Shown piece by piece: positions 7,463 to 15,394 of a stretch of DNA of 42,336 bases. Location of the stretch: positions 1 to 42,336 of the IMG/VR virus record IMGVR_UViG_3300025162_000090. One strand, given 5' to 3'. This DNA is from a virus. The stretch's first letter is position 1. Each line of letters opens with the position of its first letter. A program made the translations under genes and the position numbers. The notes under the pieces are model-generated. The model saw nothing but the letters and a program-made list of their open reading frames with translations, did no database searches and was not told where the DNA came from.

Positions 7463-8430
7463 TTCTCCATTTCCGCCAGGATCGGCGCTGTAAACTTATC
7501 CCAGTTGTAGGTCTTCTCGACATTGGCCCGCGCCCCTGTCGCCCATTTCAAGGGGCAGGTATCGGCGGTTTGTTTTTGCAATTCATCCAGCACGTGGAGG
7601 TTGTAGTCCATTTTTTGTAGGTCCATGCGGATGGACACCACGTCATTACCATAGCCGGATTCTTTGGTCGCCAAAACAGGCAGGCCAATAGCCGCCATTT
7701 CGATGATCGTGGTCGGATTGGCATCGGACACGCTCATGTTGATGAAGTAATCGCAGTGCTCGACAATATAAGGCGCCCATTCTGGCACGTTGATAAATCC
7801 GAGGTGCACCAGGTCGATGTCACGGAAAAGCGATAGGTCTATATCGCCGGCATAATACAGCGTCCATCCACTGCGGCGCACCAGCTCGGCCAGCTGAGCC
7901 GGGCCTTTCTCGGGAGAGTTGCGACCCATGTAAAACAGGGCGCGCTTACCGGGGCCGTTGAACTTCTCGCGTAAAAACGGGAAGCGTGACACGTCGATGG
8001 CATTATTGAGCTGGACCATCTTTGATGACCACATCTGGAATGGCGAGTGGTTAATCGTGTTCATCCAATAATCCCCGGTGATGGCGAAGTAGCGGTCACA
8101 GCTCATCACCAGCTCATTGAACGGCAGGTTTATTTCTGGCATGCCGTGGTGAAAGGGAAAGATCAGGTAGCGAGCGGCAGGTTTGGGTCTACCATAAATA
8201 TGCTGTCTGAATATCCACTGGATGATGGTATTTTCGTTCCAGTGCGGATGACCGAGAACAATATCATCCGGGCCAACATCGAAAGGGCCGCTGTACTGCC
8301 AGTCGTAATAGCGCATGTTGAAGTATGGTTCCAGCGCGCGGTAGACGTGGTTCGTGATCGTCGCAGGGGTCTGAATGGCTCCGTCGTTGAGTGGGTCGCC
8401 GGCATAAACAAAGTGAAGGGTGCGTTTCAT
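7453..8430 (-). CDS. GT4-like glycosyltransferase
   Basis: 325 residues. The C-domain shows the GT-B signature RALFYMGRNSPEKGPAQLAE, then GWTLYYAGDIDLS, WAPYIVEHCDYFINMSVSDA and NPTTIIEMAAIGLPVLATKE. That last block holds the donor-binding Glu. The N-domain has a DDIVLGHPHW strand and an FPFHHGMPEINLP loop. It should be soluble. It is the third GT4-type gene of the phage, coupled to its neighbours by short overlaps. Confidence 0.83.
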   Translation of the reverse strand: MKRTLHFVYAGDPLNDGAIQTPATITNHVYRALEPYFNMRYYDWQYSGPFDVGPDDIVLGHPHWNENTIIQWIFRQHIYGRPKPAARYLIFPFHHGMPEINLPFNELVMSCDRYFAITGDYWMNTINHSPFQMWSSKMVQLNNAIDVSRFPFLREKFNGPGKRALFYMGRNSPEKGPAQLAELVRRSGWTLYYAGDIDLSLFRDIDLVHLGFINVPEWAPYIVEHCDYFINMSVSDANPTTIIEMAAIGLPVLATKESGYGNDVVSIRMDLQKMDYNLHVLDELQKQTADTCPLKWATGARANVEKTYNWDKFTAPILAEMEKWI

Positions 8431-8939
8431 TTCTTGCCTGCCTTCTTCGAGCCCATAGAGTAACCATAAAACTTACCCTGTTTGATTTTCTTGAGCATCT
8501 TTTTACTTTGTTTGGGAAAAGTAAAATCGAACCGTGCGCCCGGCATGGGCGTCATGCGGTCGATAATGCTAACGGCGGTCATGTCCCCTATTCCAATGTC
8601 TACCCCAATATGATAACAACGAGGTTTTGTCTGATCTTTCGACTTGCGAAACAGGCGCGTGAATGAGGATATTTTCACCGCGGTGGGATCGTATGACCAT
8701 CTTTGTGGATCGATCGTTTTGTATTTCAACCAGCCTTCGCGCACATCAATTATCTCAACCCGGTCACGCTTTACCCACGGATGAGCCGTCTTGCGATCCT
8801 CCCAGACTTCGCCAACGTGGGGCAGATAACGTTTGAAAAGATCACGGATACTTTCCACCACGCCAACCACGAGAACGAGCAATAGCCACAGCGCTATCCA
8901 TATAAATACAGCCTCAACTACTACTTCAAGTGTGCTCAT
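8427..8939 (-). CDS. Membrane-anchored protein of unknown function
   Basis: 170 residues. There is one strongly hydrophobic N-terminal helix (about 5-29, VVVEAVFIWIALWLLLVLVVGVV with flanking residues). A basic soluble domain follows (about 40-150) with mixed beta strands (GWLKYKTIDPQRWSYDPTAVKI, YHIGVDIGIGDMTAVSII), ending in a Lys-rich tail (GSKKAGKK). The GVDIGIGDMTAVSII segment resembles an actin/RNase H-like beta strand, but that alone is not enough to assign a fold. It overlaps both neighbours. Confidence 0.65.
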   Translation of the reverse strand: MSTLEVVVEAVFIWIALWLLLVLVVGVVESIRDLFKRYLPHVGEVWEDRKTAHPWVKRDRVEIIDVREGWLKYKTIDPQRWSYDPTAVKISSFTRLFRKSKDQTKPRCYHIGVDIGIGDMTAVSIIDRMTPMPGARFDFTFPKQSKKMLKKIKQGKFYGYSMGSKKAGKK

Positions 8940-9703
8940 TACTTCCGCCTCCCGATGAAATAGATATCCTGGCGCTCGGCCTGCTCATACAGACCATAGA
9001 AGTCATGGACATAAACCGGATTGAAGTTTTCCATGAGGAAATCGACGACAAACTGATTTGACACGCGCAGGGGGTGGCCGGCGTCGTACTCATTGAGCGC
9101 CTTATCCTGAATGGCCTCGATGGGCCAGACGGGCTCAGAGAATACGAATGTGCCGCCCGGTGCGGTTATTTCGAGGATCTTGTCAAAGACTTTCTGAGCA
9201 TCCTGGCAGTGCTCAAGCACGTTGATCATGATGACCAGGTCGAATGTGTAAACAGCCTGATAATCCTCAATGGAGGATACCGTGAAGGTCGTTCGGGTCA
9301 TTTGGGCTATATCTGGATAGGCACAGCCTGGCAGGTCGATATATTTTGCCAGCAGGGGATCAAGGAGGTGCAGCTCGCGCGCCTTGATCAGCGGCAGGAT
9401 CAACCGCGCGTTGGTAAACATGCCGCATCCCAGCTCGATGGCACAGTTGAAGGATTTACCCTTCAGCGCCTCGTACCCGTCAAAGCGCTCCATGTGATCA
9501 ACGTTGCGGTCATCGCTCGCGCCTGCGTTCAGCTCTGACCAGGTGCGGCGTTCGTAACGTTGAGCCTGCTGCCAGCGCTCCGGGGAGACGGCAGTGATTC
9601 CGTTCTCTCCCAGGTACTGCAGGTCGGATGTGACCGATAGGCGATCCTCTGCCTGTGTGCCGATATATTTCTGTGTTGTTTCATCGATAAAGTATTTATC
9701 CAT
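8939..9703 (-). CDS. Class I SAM-dependent methyltransferase
   Basis: 254 residues from the ATG at 9703, chosen because GAGGAAAAG lies just before it; the longer frame back to 9733 lacks this. Motif I is CAIELGCGMFTNARLIL, followed by LHLLDPLLAKY for the acidic SAM-ribose contact. The motif IV region is VYTFDLVIMINVLEHCQDAQKVFDKI, and GGTFVFSEPVWPIE is the strand-5 region. These are the marks of the UbiE/glycan O-methyltransferase type superfamily. With glycosyltransferases directly downstream, methylation of a sugar (for example a chain-end cap) is the likely role, by inference. Confidence 0.85.
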   Translation of the reverse strand: MDKYFIDETTQKYIGTQAEDRLSVTSDLQYLGENGITAVSPERWQQAQRYERRTWSELNAGASDDRNVDHMERFDGYEALKGKSFNCAIELGCGMFTNARLILPLIKARELHLLDPLLAKYIDLPGCAYPDIAQMTRTTFTVSSIEDYQAVYTFDLVIMINVLEHCQDAQKVFDKILEITAPGGTFVFSEPVWPIEAIQDKALNEYDAGHPLRVSNQFVVDFLMENFNPVYVHDFYGLYEQAERQDIYFIGRRK

Positions 9704-9710
9704 CTTTTCC

Positions 9711-9920
9711 TCACATCTTGAGCCTGGCATCATCGGACGTCAGGATGGCGACGATCAGCTCCTTCGCCGACTTCTCCCCAAAGGGGCCGCGGCAGTCGCA
9801 GCGCAACTTCTCCACCCACCTGTCCAGGGTTTCCTTTTGCGCGCTCGTGCACTGCTCATAAAACCAGTCGTAAGCGGCGATGCGCTGCTCGGGTAGTTCC
9901 TTGATGGCCTGAGAGGTCAT
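9711..9920 (-). CDS. Small hypothetical protein
   Basis: 69 residues, helical, with two Cys (CDC) near residue 41 and many charged residues. It starts inside an ATGA overlap with the 29-codon membrane peptide upstream, which supports real translation. Not recognised. Confidence 0.65.
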   Translation of the reverse strand: MTSQAIKELPEQRIAAYDWFYEQCTSAQKETLDRWVEKLRCDCRGPFGEKSAKELIVAILTSDDARLKM

Positions 9921-10006
9921 ATCGCCACTCGCAGCAGTTTGATAATGATTAGCGCGGTAAACACGCCGACCATCAGAACAACAATTACGGTTTCCATTTT
10001 CTTCAT
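9917..10006 (-). CDS. 29-residue single-helix membrane micropeptide
   Basis: MKKMETVIVVLMVGVFTALI continues into a short hydrophobic run and a basic end. It is one transmembrane helix with two Lys in front and Lys/Arg after. Both ends are ATGA overlaps: its ATG uses the stop of the gene at 10003, and its stop overlaps the ATG of the gene ending at 9920. This perfect double coupling is strong evidence that it is translated. Function unknown. Confidence 0.7.
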   Translation of the reverse strand: MKKMETVIVVLMVGVFTALIIIKLLRVAI

Positions 10007-10545
10007 GATTTGATCCTTTCGAGACAGCTTTGCATATCGGCTAATTCGGTGTTCCACCACGGATCGAGTTCGAGCTTGGCGGCTTTATTGATGGCGCGCT
10101 GGAGGCTGGCAACGGCTTTGGCGCGCTGTTCTTTGGGGGTCAGGGGCGGCTTTGGCTTATCGTCGTTTTTCTTTTTATCGCACCTTTTCTTTGTGTGTAC
10201 CTCGCCGCATTCTGGACAAGCAGGGGCAAGCGCGAGCGGAGATAGACCGAGAGCCTTGCGATGCTTCTGGTTTTTCACTGGCCTGCCATGAGCGTAAGCG
10301 TCGAGGGTTCCACACGAAATTCCGTACTTTTTTGCCATCTCGCGCCAGGATAACCGGATATGTTCATTTGTCAAAAACGCCGAAATATCAACGTCAGTTT
10401 TGTAGGTCGGTTCGTTGTCGGGGGGCAAGGTGTACACTTTTTGTACACCCCATTTAGGGGCTTTTGTCTGCGCGTATTGGGTGAAGATCAATTCTGCTTT
10501 CAAGACGGAAATCAGTTCACCAGTGAAAGGTTCCTTAATAATCAT
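10003..10545 (-). CDS. HTH and zinc-ribbon protein
   Basis: 180 residues from ATG 10545. The central region (about 55-85) reads LSWREMAKKYGISCGTLDAYAHGRPV, a helix-turn-helix in which the protein would recognise DNA by its second helix. This is followed by a zinc knuckle-like CPECGEVHTKKRC and a Lys/Pro-rich hinge, then a helical C-terminal segment. A DNA-binding regulatory or structural role in the early operon is inferred. It overlaps the VRR-NUC gene by 11 bases. Confidence 0.65.
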   Translation of the reverse strand: MIIKEPFTGELISVLKAELIFTQYAQTKAPKWGVQKVYTLPPDNEPTYKTDVDISAFLTNEHIRLSWREMAKKYGISCGTLDAYAHGRPVKNQKHRKALGLSPLALAPACPECGEVHTKKRCDKKKNDDKPKPPLTPKEQRAKAVASLQRAINKAAKLELDPWWNTELADMQSCLERIKS

Positions 10546-10927
10546 TTTTCGCCTCGTCAATCGACAAGTATTTGCAAATAACGCTCTTGGCTTCCTCGAA
10601 AGACCAGCAGACATGAACGGCGTAATATTCCATTGTGAGTGCGTCAAGCCAAGCCTTCTGGTTCTCGGAGACTTTGCCGCCTTTGACTTTCATTTCGATA
10701 ATCAAGCCGTGATGGACGCCATTTGGAAAAGGCAGAAATATATCAGGTACGCCCGATTTCAAACCTTCGGCCTTATAGTACATTGCTGATCCGATTGACC
10801 GCTTACCAGCATTGGGGACGGCGAATAGCAATCTTAGTTCGGGGTGGTGATATTCCATCCTCGCGGCCCATGAAAACAAAGCGCATTGTTCGTCATGTTC
10901 GGTAGGTTTATTCATCGCTTTATTCAT
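10535..10927 (-). CDS. VRR-NUC domain nuclease
   Basis: 130 residues, the usual length of stand-alone phage VRR-NUC proteins. The PD-(D/E)XK core is visible: SGVPDIFLPFPNGVHHGLIIEMKVKGGK with D62, E78 and K80, followed by the helix SENQKAWLDAL. An upstream helix has NAGKRSIGSAMYYKAEGLKSG. Family members act as Holliday-junction or flap nucleases in phage DNA processing. The start overlaps the end of the phosphatase gene. A second in-frame ATG four codons later could also serve. Confidence 0.9.
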   Translation of the reverse strand: MNKAMNKPTEHDEQCALFSWAARMEYHHPELRLLFAVPNAGKRSIGSAMYYKAEGLKSGVPDIFLPFPNGVHHGLIIEMKVKGGKVSENQKAWLDALTMEYYAVHVCWSFEEAKSVICKYLSIDEAKNDY

Positions 10928-11516
10928 CGCGTTTCGCCTCCATCTTCTTTTTGTGCTCTTTCTGCTCGTCCTCTATCTGGTCGATGCGGCTTTCGGTGGA
11001 GCGTTTACTCTGCCAATAGCCGTTGCTATCCTGATAATGGCCTTTATGCTCATCCTGCTTTTTGTCGGTCATGAGTTCACCCCAGTTCTTTTCCCGCCGT
11101 GGAATACCTGACTGATGCAGCTTGTCCAATAACAGCTTGTAGCACCAGGGGTTAGGTATCTTCTTCTCGTAGAAGCGCACATTATCCCAGTAGAGATATT
11201 CTGATATTGCCGCGGCTACCCCGGCTGAGCGGCTCACGCCAGCTTCGCAGTGGATATAAATGTTGAATATCTTTTTGGGCATATCCCTGACAAATTCGAC
11301 AATCTTATCCGCATCGGCTTCGGTCATGGGGTTGAATGATTTCCCATCCAAAGTTGTTATGGTGGTGCAGATATCGTAGAAGGACAGGCGCAAAAGGTTA
11401 GTGGCTCTGATCTTCGCCGGGTCTGATTCCGGATCCGTGATGGAGATGACATAATCCAGGACAAGGAAGTGCATGCTCTCGGCCTCATCTCTTGAGAACG
11501 CATAAACGTAGCTCAT
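10920..11516 (-). CDS. Dual-specificity/tyrosine phosphatase-like protein
   Basis: 198 residues from ATG 11516, which overlaps the upstream stop (ATGA). The P-loop signature is IHCEAGVSRSAGVAAAI, with the CX5R motif C90 to R96 and the following Ser. Before it is a plausible general-acid loop (SFYDICTT, D48) in a small DSP-like core. Residues ~150-198 form a highly charged tail (KRSTESRIDQIEDEQKEHKK) not needed for catalysis. It would remove phosphate from proteins, or possibly from other phospho-substrates. Phage genomes with such DSP-like enzymes are known, but their targets are not. Confidence 0.85.
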   Translation of the reverse strand: MSYVYAFSRDEAESMHFLVLDYVISITDPESDPAKIRATNLLRLSFYDICTTITTLDGKSFNPMTEADADKIVEFVRDMPKKIFNIYIHCEAGVSRSAGVAAAISEYLYWDNVRFYEKKIPNPWCYKLLLDKLHQSGIPRREKNWGELMTDKKQDEHKGHYQDSNGYWQSKRSTESRIDQIEDEQKEHKKKMEAKRDE

Positions 11517-11794
11517 GATTTCACCGTCACATGATCCTGCGGGCCTTCTTCGTACTTTCCGCAAGCCTGCCAACCTGCCCGCCAGTCTGTCGAAGCTCCA
11601 TGTGTCTGTTTGGTCAGTTCGCACTTGAACCAATACGACCCGGCACGAAAACGGACAAGATGAGTACACTTCTTACAGGTCTGTCCCTCGACCTTGCCGT
11701 GGATGTTATGCATCGCGCGGATACGGGCGGGTAACAATGGATCGTCGCTTTCGTGGGCTTTGACCCATTCGGGAAATAAGGTAACTTCGCTCAT
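11513..11794 (-). CDS. Small Cys-rich protein, CxxC type
   Basis: 93 residues with CKKCTHLVRFRAGSYWFKC and a later WQACGKY. Four Cys are spaced to bind one metal ion or cluster. It resembles the 63-residue protein ending at 12057 in layout (CxxC, C, W..C.A/F), so the two look like distant paralogues. Start and stop both overlap neighbours in ATGA form. Function unknown. Confidence 0.7.
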   Translation of the reverse strand: MSEVTLFPEWVKAHESDDPLLPARIRAMHNIHGKVEGQTCKKCTHLVRFRAGSYWFKCELTKQTHGASTDWRAGWQACGKYEEGPQDHVTVKS

Positions 11795-12060
11795 TTCATC
11801 GCCTCGTTTTCCATGCCGACAAGATTTATCAGGTAAACAATAATTTCCCTCGGATTAAATACAACGGTATCGTACCCATCGAATCCCCACAAAATTATTT
11901 TTCCCATCGGGCCTTTGCCGCCGGGAGCTAAAACCATTTTGCGGCGTTTGCTTCCAGAGTTCCCTTCGGGTATCTTCAGAATTACTCCGGGCGTATATCC
12001 GCTCTTGTCAGCTTCTTCGATGGCGGTCTTGCATTGTTCGAATAATTCAAGTAGCGTCAC
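11791..12060 (-). CDS. Small hypothetical protein, GTG start
   Basis: 89 residues if it begins at GTG 12060, which overlaps the upstream stop in a GTGA arrangement. The longer ATG-started frame would run through the upstream gene in another frame. It has a mixed fold with basic SGSKRRKMVLAPGGKG in the middle and hydrophobic strands near the end (REIIVYLINLVGM). Not recognised. Confidence 0.6.
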   Translation of the reverse strand: MTLLELFEQCKTAIEEADKSGYTPGVILKIPEGNSGSKRRKMVLAPGGKGPMGKIILWGFDGYDTVVFNPREIIVYLINLVGMENEAMK

Positions 12061-12248
12061 AATTTCACCTCGTCCTTTTTGAAAGGATCGTCTTTGACTT
12101 CGACGAATGCACCGCACCAATTCCCGGATGAAACAGTCTGCGCGGTCAACTCCATTTGCCAGCATTTGCCACGACTTCTATCTATCGCCTTGAAAAATGC
12201 GCATTCTGAGCATCGACCTTCGTAGTCAGGGTTCACTTTTGGGTTCAT
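12057..12248 (-). CDS. Small Cys-rich protein, CxxC type
   Basis: 63 residues from ATG 12248 (ATGA overlap with the preceding small gene). CSECAFFKAIDRSRGKCWQM and NWCGAF place four Cys for a zinc or iron site. It resembles the protein encoded at 11513-11794. Function unknown; possibly a nucleic-acid or protein adaptor. Confidence 0.7.
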   Translation of the reverse strand: MNPKVNPDYEGRCSECAFFKAIDRSRGKCWQMELTAQTVSSGNWCGAFVEVKDDPFKKDEVKL

Positions 12249-12388
12249 TTCTTCACCGCCATTCTGCGATATTTCAGCGACTTGCGACCGCGCGTGTGCC
12301 AAACTGCATCAGGGCGTAACCGATATGTGGCAAACATAAAATCTTGCCATGACACAAAAACGCGTGATCCTTTGCGAATACTGCTCAT
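12245..12388 (-). CDS. 47-residue basic small protein
   Basis: Begins MSSIRKGSRVFVSWQDFMFA and ends in a Lys/Arg-rich stretch (GRKSLKYRRMAVKK). ATGA overlaps occur at both ends with the flanking Cys-rich genes, and it fills the only gap between them. Strongly basic and aromatic, so RNA or DNA contact is possible. Not recognised. Confidence 0.65.
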   Translation of the reverse strand: MSSIRKGSRVFVSWQDFMFATYRLRPDAVWHTRGRKSLKYRRMAVKK

Positions 12389-12588
12389 TTCGCACCCTCG
12401 TACCTTTCCCCGCAAAACGGGCAGAATGTAGCGGCCTCGCGTTTTGCATTACCGCGCACTTTGGGGTTTATCTTTTGGGTGGCAATAATCGCTTTGGGTT
12501 GCTTCGTCCCATCGAGATAAAACAGGAAAGTAATCTCGGTATTATGTTTCTCGAGTTCTTTGTTGGTGGTTTGGATGCAGTCGCACAT
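12385..12588 (-). CDS. Small zinc-finger-like protein
   Basis: 67 residues starting at MCDCIQTTNKELE, chosen because GAGG lies 6 bases before this ATG. The frame can be extended to 12660 without a ribosome site. The C-terminal half ends ATFCPFCGERY, and with the N-terminal CDC it makes a 4-Cys site. Proteins of this shape recur in phage early regions. It overlaps the DUF551 gene by 47 bases in another frame. Confidence 0.65.
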   Translation of the reverse strand: MCDCIQTTNKELEKHNTEITFLFYLDGTKQPKAIIATQKINPKVRGNAKREAATFCPFCGERYEGAK

Positions 12589-12946
12589 GGGGAACCTCGG
12601 CATTTTCGATCGGTGGCTCAGGAAGCGGGCGCCAATAAATAACCCTGACAAAATCGCCAATGAATAAATCTAACCACTGTGCGCCTTCCTCAAACGATTC
12701 ATGGATACCATGCGATACATTTCTGACGGTCGTGTCCAATACAATTTCAACATGCAATCCATCGCTCGGCATCCGTTCGGTTACCGGTATCCACCGCCCC
12801 GCATCACGCAGGCGGGCGATTTCAGCGGTCAGGTGGTCGAACTCGGCAAGAATACTATCTCGTATCGCCATTAGTTCCGGAGTGGCAACTGGCTCAATAT
12901 CGTCATAAACTATCGCTAATGCAAGTTCAAATTCATCCCTATTCAT
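12542..12946 (-). CDS. DUF551-type protein
   Basis: 134 residues. The second half has the DUF551 marks RWIPVTERMPSDG near residue 51 and VIYWRPLPEPP near its end. The N-terminal half is a helical coiled region. DUF551 proteins are common, small and uncharacterised in phages. It is coupled to the upstream gene by an 8-base overlap. Confidence 0.8.
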   Translation of the reverse strand: MNRDEFELALAIVYDDIEPVATPELMAIRDSILAEFDHLTAEIARLRDAGRWIPVTERMPSDGLHVEIVLDTTVRNVSHGIHESFEEGAQWLDLFIGDFVRVIYWRPLPEPPIENAEVPHVRLHPNHQQRTRET

Positions 12947-13343
12947 TCTGTCCTCCCAGCGCGTAATGCTCTTGAATAAACTTCACATGGTCCTCGATAG
13001 TTGGCATACGTTCGTAAATTCCCCCTTCGCGGGTGCGCTGGTGGAACAAAAACCGGAAGTACCTCGGCCCGGCTGGTTGAATTTCCATCCTGATACATGC
13101 GTTGTGGCATAGGACAATCATCACCATCAGGGTATCGTTGTCGAACGTGGACCAATCACGAAGAGCCGATATTGTGAACGTGATGTAATACGGGTTCGCC
13201 CAGTCTGCGCGCAATGCGTCCCGGTCGATGTGATAAATCCCCAGGAATGCTTGGCCCAATATGTCTGCCACCTTCACGCCGATGGGTGACAATTCTTTGT
13301 GCTGACTGATAAGCCATTCCGAACCACTATATTTACTGCTCAT
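12939..13343 (-). CDS. Hypothetical early protein
   Basis: 134 residues from ATG 13343 (ATGA overlap with the Lar-like gene). There are no clear motifs. A central hydrophobic strand or helix (DTLMVMIVLCHNACIRMEI) is too polar at its edges for a membrane helix. It has an aromatic-rich FRFLFHQRTREGG segment. Not recognised. Confidence 0.65.
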   Translation of the reverse strand: MSSKYSGSEWLISQHKELSPIGVKVADILGQAFLGIYHIDRDALRADWANPYYITFTISALRDWSTFDNDTLMVMIVLCHNACIRMEIQPAGPRYFRFLFHQRTREGGIYERMPTIEDHVKFIQEHYALGGQNE

Positions 13344-13963
13344 TCCCCACCTCCCACTTTCAGCGCTTCCTCGGCGATTTCCCAGCCGTTGCCAGACGGT
13401 TTGAATACACATTTTTCAGCGTCTGGCAACGTATATCCACCAGCGCACCAATTCCCCCTATCCGCATACTTCGCCAGCGCGGCAGCAAACTTCTCCACCC
13501 TGACAGCAAGACTGATTGCCAAATCAGCATCCCGCCCCTTCGCAATTTCAAGGTCGGAAAGTTCCTGCTCCAATTGGCGCATGGGATGTTTTTCACAAGT
13601 GCGAATATGATTAACAACCTGGGTGGCTTCAATGTCATCATATGGGAATCGTTGGCCACAAAACGAACAATAGGTGTAATCGTTCTTCTCGAGTAACTCC
13701 GCCACCCGATCCTCGGCCACCTTCCTCGCAGCAAACAGATCGGCGTTATCTCTCTCGATGTCGGCAACTTTCGCGGCAAGAGCGTCCTCGAGGGGACGGG
13801 TGTTCCATTGCGCAATTGCGCCGCTTACGCCTAAATCCGCAGGGCCTTCCGTCGAGAATTTAGGGCAATGAATAAAATAAAAAACAGTATCGGCGGGAAT
13901 AAGATCAATATCTAGTTTCTCTGTGTTTCCGCAAAACGGACATGGTTTTAATTCGTCGCTCAT
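13340..13963 (-). CDS. Lar-like restriction-alleviation protein, extended
   Basis: 207 residues. It begins LKPCPFCGNTEKLDI and continues to HCPKF and AIAQWNTRP near residue 55. This is the Lar family pattern (CPFCG...C...W NTR), known from Rac prophage Lar, which relieves type I restriction. Unusually, it continues with a coiled coil (about 58-85) and a second zinc finger (YCSFCGQRFPYDDIEATQVVNHIRTC, C2HC-like), then another helical part. It lies next to a C5 methyltransferase, which fits an anti-restriction role. The role of the extension is unknown. Confidence 0.72.
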   Translation of the reverse strand: MSDELKPCPFCGNTEKLDIDLIPADTVFYFIHCPKFSTEGPADLGVSGAIAQWNTRPLEDALAAKVADIERDNADLFAARKVAEDRVAELLEKNDYTYCSFCGQRFPYDDIEATQVVNHIRTCEKHPMRQLEQELSDLEIAKGRDADLAISLAVRVEKFAAALAKYADRGNWCAGGYTLPDAEKCVFKPSGNGWEIAEEALKVGGGE

Positions 13964-13972
13964 AATTCCTCC

Positions 13973-15394
13973 TCAGAAAATCAATGGTTGGCTAACAAAT
14001 TTATAGATTGATGTTTTGCATAAAGCCTTCGCTGTCAGTATCGCCCAGGCGTTCCCGATCTGTTTGACCTGCGCATCGCGGGGGCCAACGAATTGATAAT
14101 CAGCCGGGAATGACATGGCGGCGGCCAGCTCCTTCGGCATCAGCATGCGGAAGAGAATATCGATAATGGCCGACCGACCATCCGACATGGGCCACACCAG
14201 ACCAAAACGATCCTTTCCGGTGATCGTGTCAAGAGGATCATCCAGGCTCATGGCTCCGCCGGTAGAGTTGTATTTGACGAGGAAAGGCTGGACTATTCCC
14301 CAAGCGTCCACCTGGGTGATCGTTGGCATAGGTCGATCGATTGAATAAGATCGGCTGTCATCCTTGCCGTGGTTCAAGGTGACAATATAAGGCTCGCACA
14401 GATAGAGATGGTTAGACTTCGCCGTAACCGTTTGAACAGGTCGATCAATACTTCTGGCATCGGAATTGCCATACATCATCACAATATACGGGTCGATTAC
14501 CGCAAACCGGTTGGATGTGTCCTGTGTGGGCAAAGGTTCGTCAAGCGAGCGCACCCGCTCATTCCCGATCGTAGAGCCGTGATATTCGGAAAGGAAAGGT
14601 GCGCCTCCGAACTTCTCCAATCCCTTCATGATGCGCCGCATGGTGTTGTCCTTCAGCGGCTTTTTACGGTCAAAGATCGATGTGCCCTTGACTGACCAGT
14701 CGATGATGTCGCGCGCCGGCTTCCACTTCTTTGTCTTCGCCAGAAAACCGAGTTCACCCGTTTTGGAATGGCTGATCTCTGGCCACACAATTGGACCCGC
14801 GCCAGTTTTGCGCGCCTTGATGAACAGGCGCTCTCTGGTGGTGGCATCGCCGTAGTTGGCCGCGTTGATGATGCGGTACTCGACGTTGTAATCCAGGGCC
14901 TTGAGATGCTCGATGAAATTGAGGAACAACTGACCGCGCAATCGTTCAATCGGGCGTTTATTCTGGTCCAACGGGCCCCAGGTCATAAACTCCTTGACGT
15001 TTTCAACGAGAATGTCCTTGATGTAAAGTTTATTCGCCCATCTGACAACGAAGTCGGCCCCGGCTCGTGATTGCTCATCCATCGGCTTGCCGCCGCGGGC
15101 ATTGGAGTGATGGGTGCATTCCGGAGCCGCAATCAGCAGGTCCAGGTATCCGCTCGGAACGACCTTGAGCGGGTTGACATTGTCCAGGTCAGCGCAGAGA
15201 TGGGTGACACCCGGATTATTCAGGCTGTGCGTGGCGATCGCAATATCCCAATGATTGATGGCTGTCAGGTTCAGTCGATAGCCTAATTCGTCGCAAGCCG
15301 CAATCAAGCCGGCACTCGCTCCACCAGCGCCGCAGAATAAATCGACTGCGCTGATCTGGGTGACTTCTTCGTCAACAAAATTGGTGACTATCAT
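13973..15394 (-). CDS. DNA cytosine C5 methyltransferase
   Basis: 473 residues. Motif I is AVDLFCGAGGASAG (residues 16-29). The motif IV catalytic loop is AAPECTHHS with Cys93, the PEC variant of the usual PPC. Motif VI is LVENVKEF (E131-N132-V133), and motif VIII is the TTRERLF segment. Motifs IX-X are near the end (LTPEL-like MPKELAAAMSFP and QIGNA). All catalytic parts are present, so it should be active. It would put m5C in phage DNA and protect it from host restriction. The target site cannot be read from sequence. Confidence 0.92.
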   Translation of the reverse strand: MIVTNFVDEEVTQISAVDLFCGAGGASAGLIAACDELGYRLNLTAINHWDIAIATHSLNNPGVTHLCADLDNVNPLKVVPSGYLDLLIAAPECTHHSNARGGKPMDEQSRAGADFVVRWANKLYIKDILVENVKEFMTWGPLDQNKRPIERLRGQLFLNFIEHLKALDYNVEYRIINAANYGDATTRERLFIKARKTGAGPIVWPEISHSKTGELGFLAKTKKWKPARDIIDWSVKGTSIFDRKKPLKDNTMRRIMKGLEKFGGAPFLSEYHGSTIGNERVRSLDEPLPTQDTSNRFAVIDPYIVMMYGNSDARSIDRPVQTVTAKSNHLYLCEPYIVTLNHGKDDSRSYSIDRPMPTITQVDAWGIVQPFLVKYNSTGGAMSLDDPLDTITGKDRFGLVWPMSDGRSAIIDILFRMLMPKELAAAMSFPADYQFVGPRDAQVKQIGNAWAILTAKALCKTSIYKFVSQPLIF

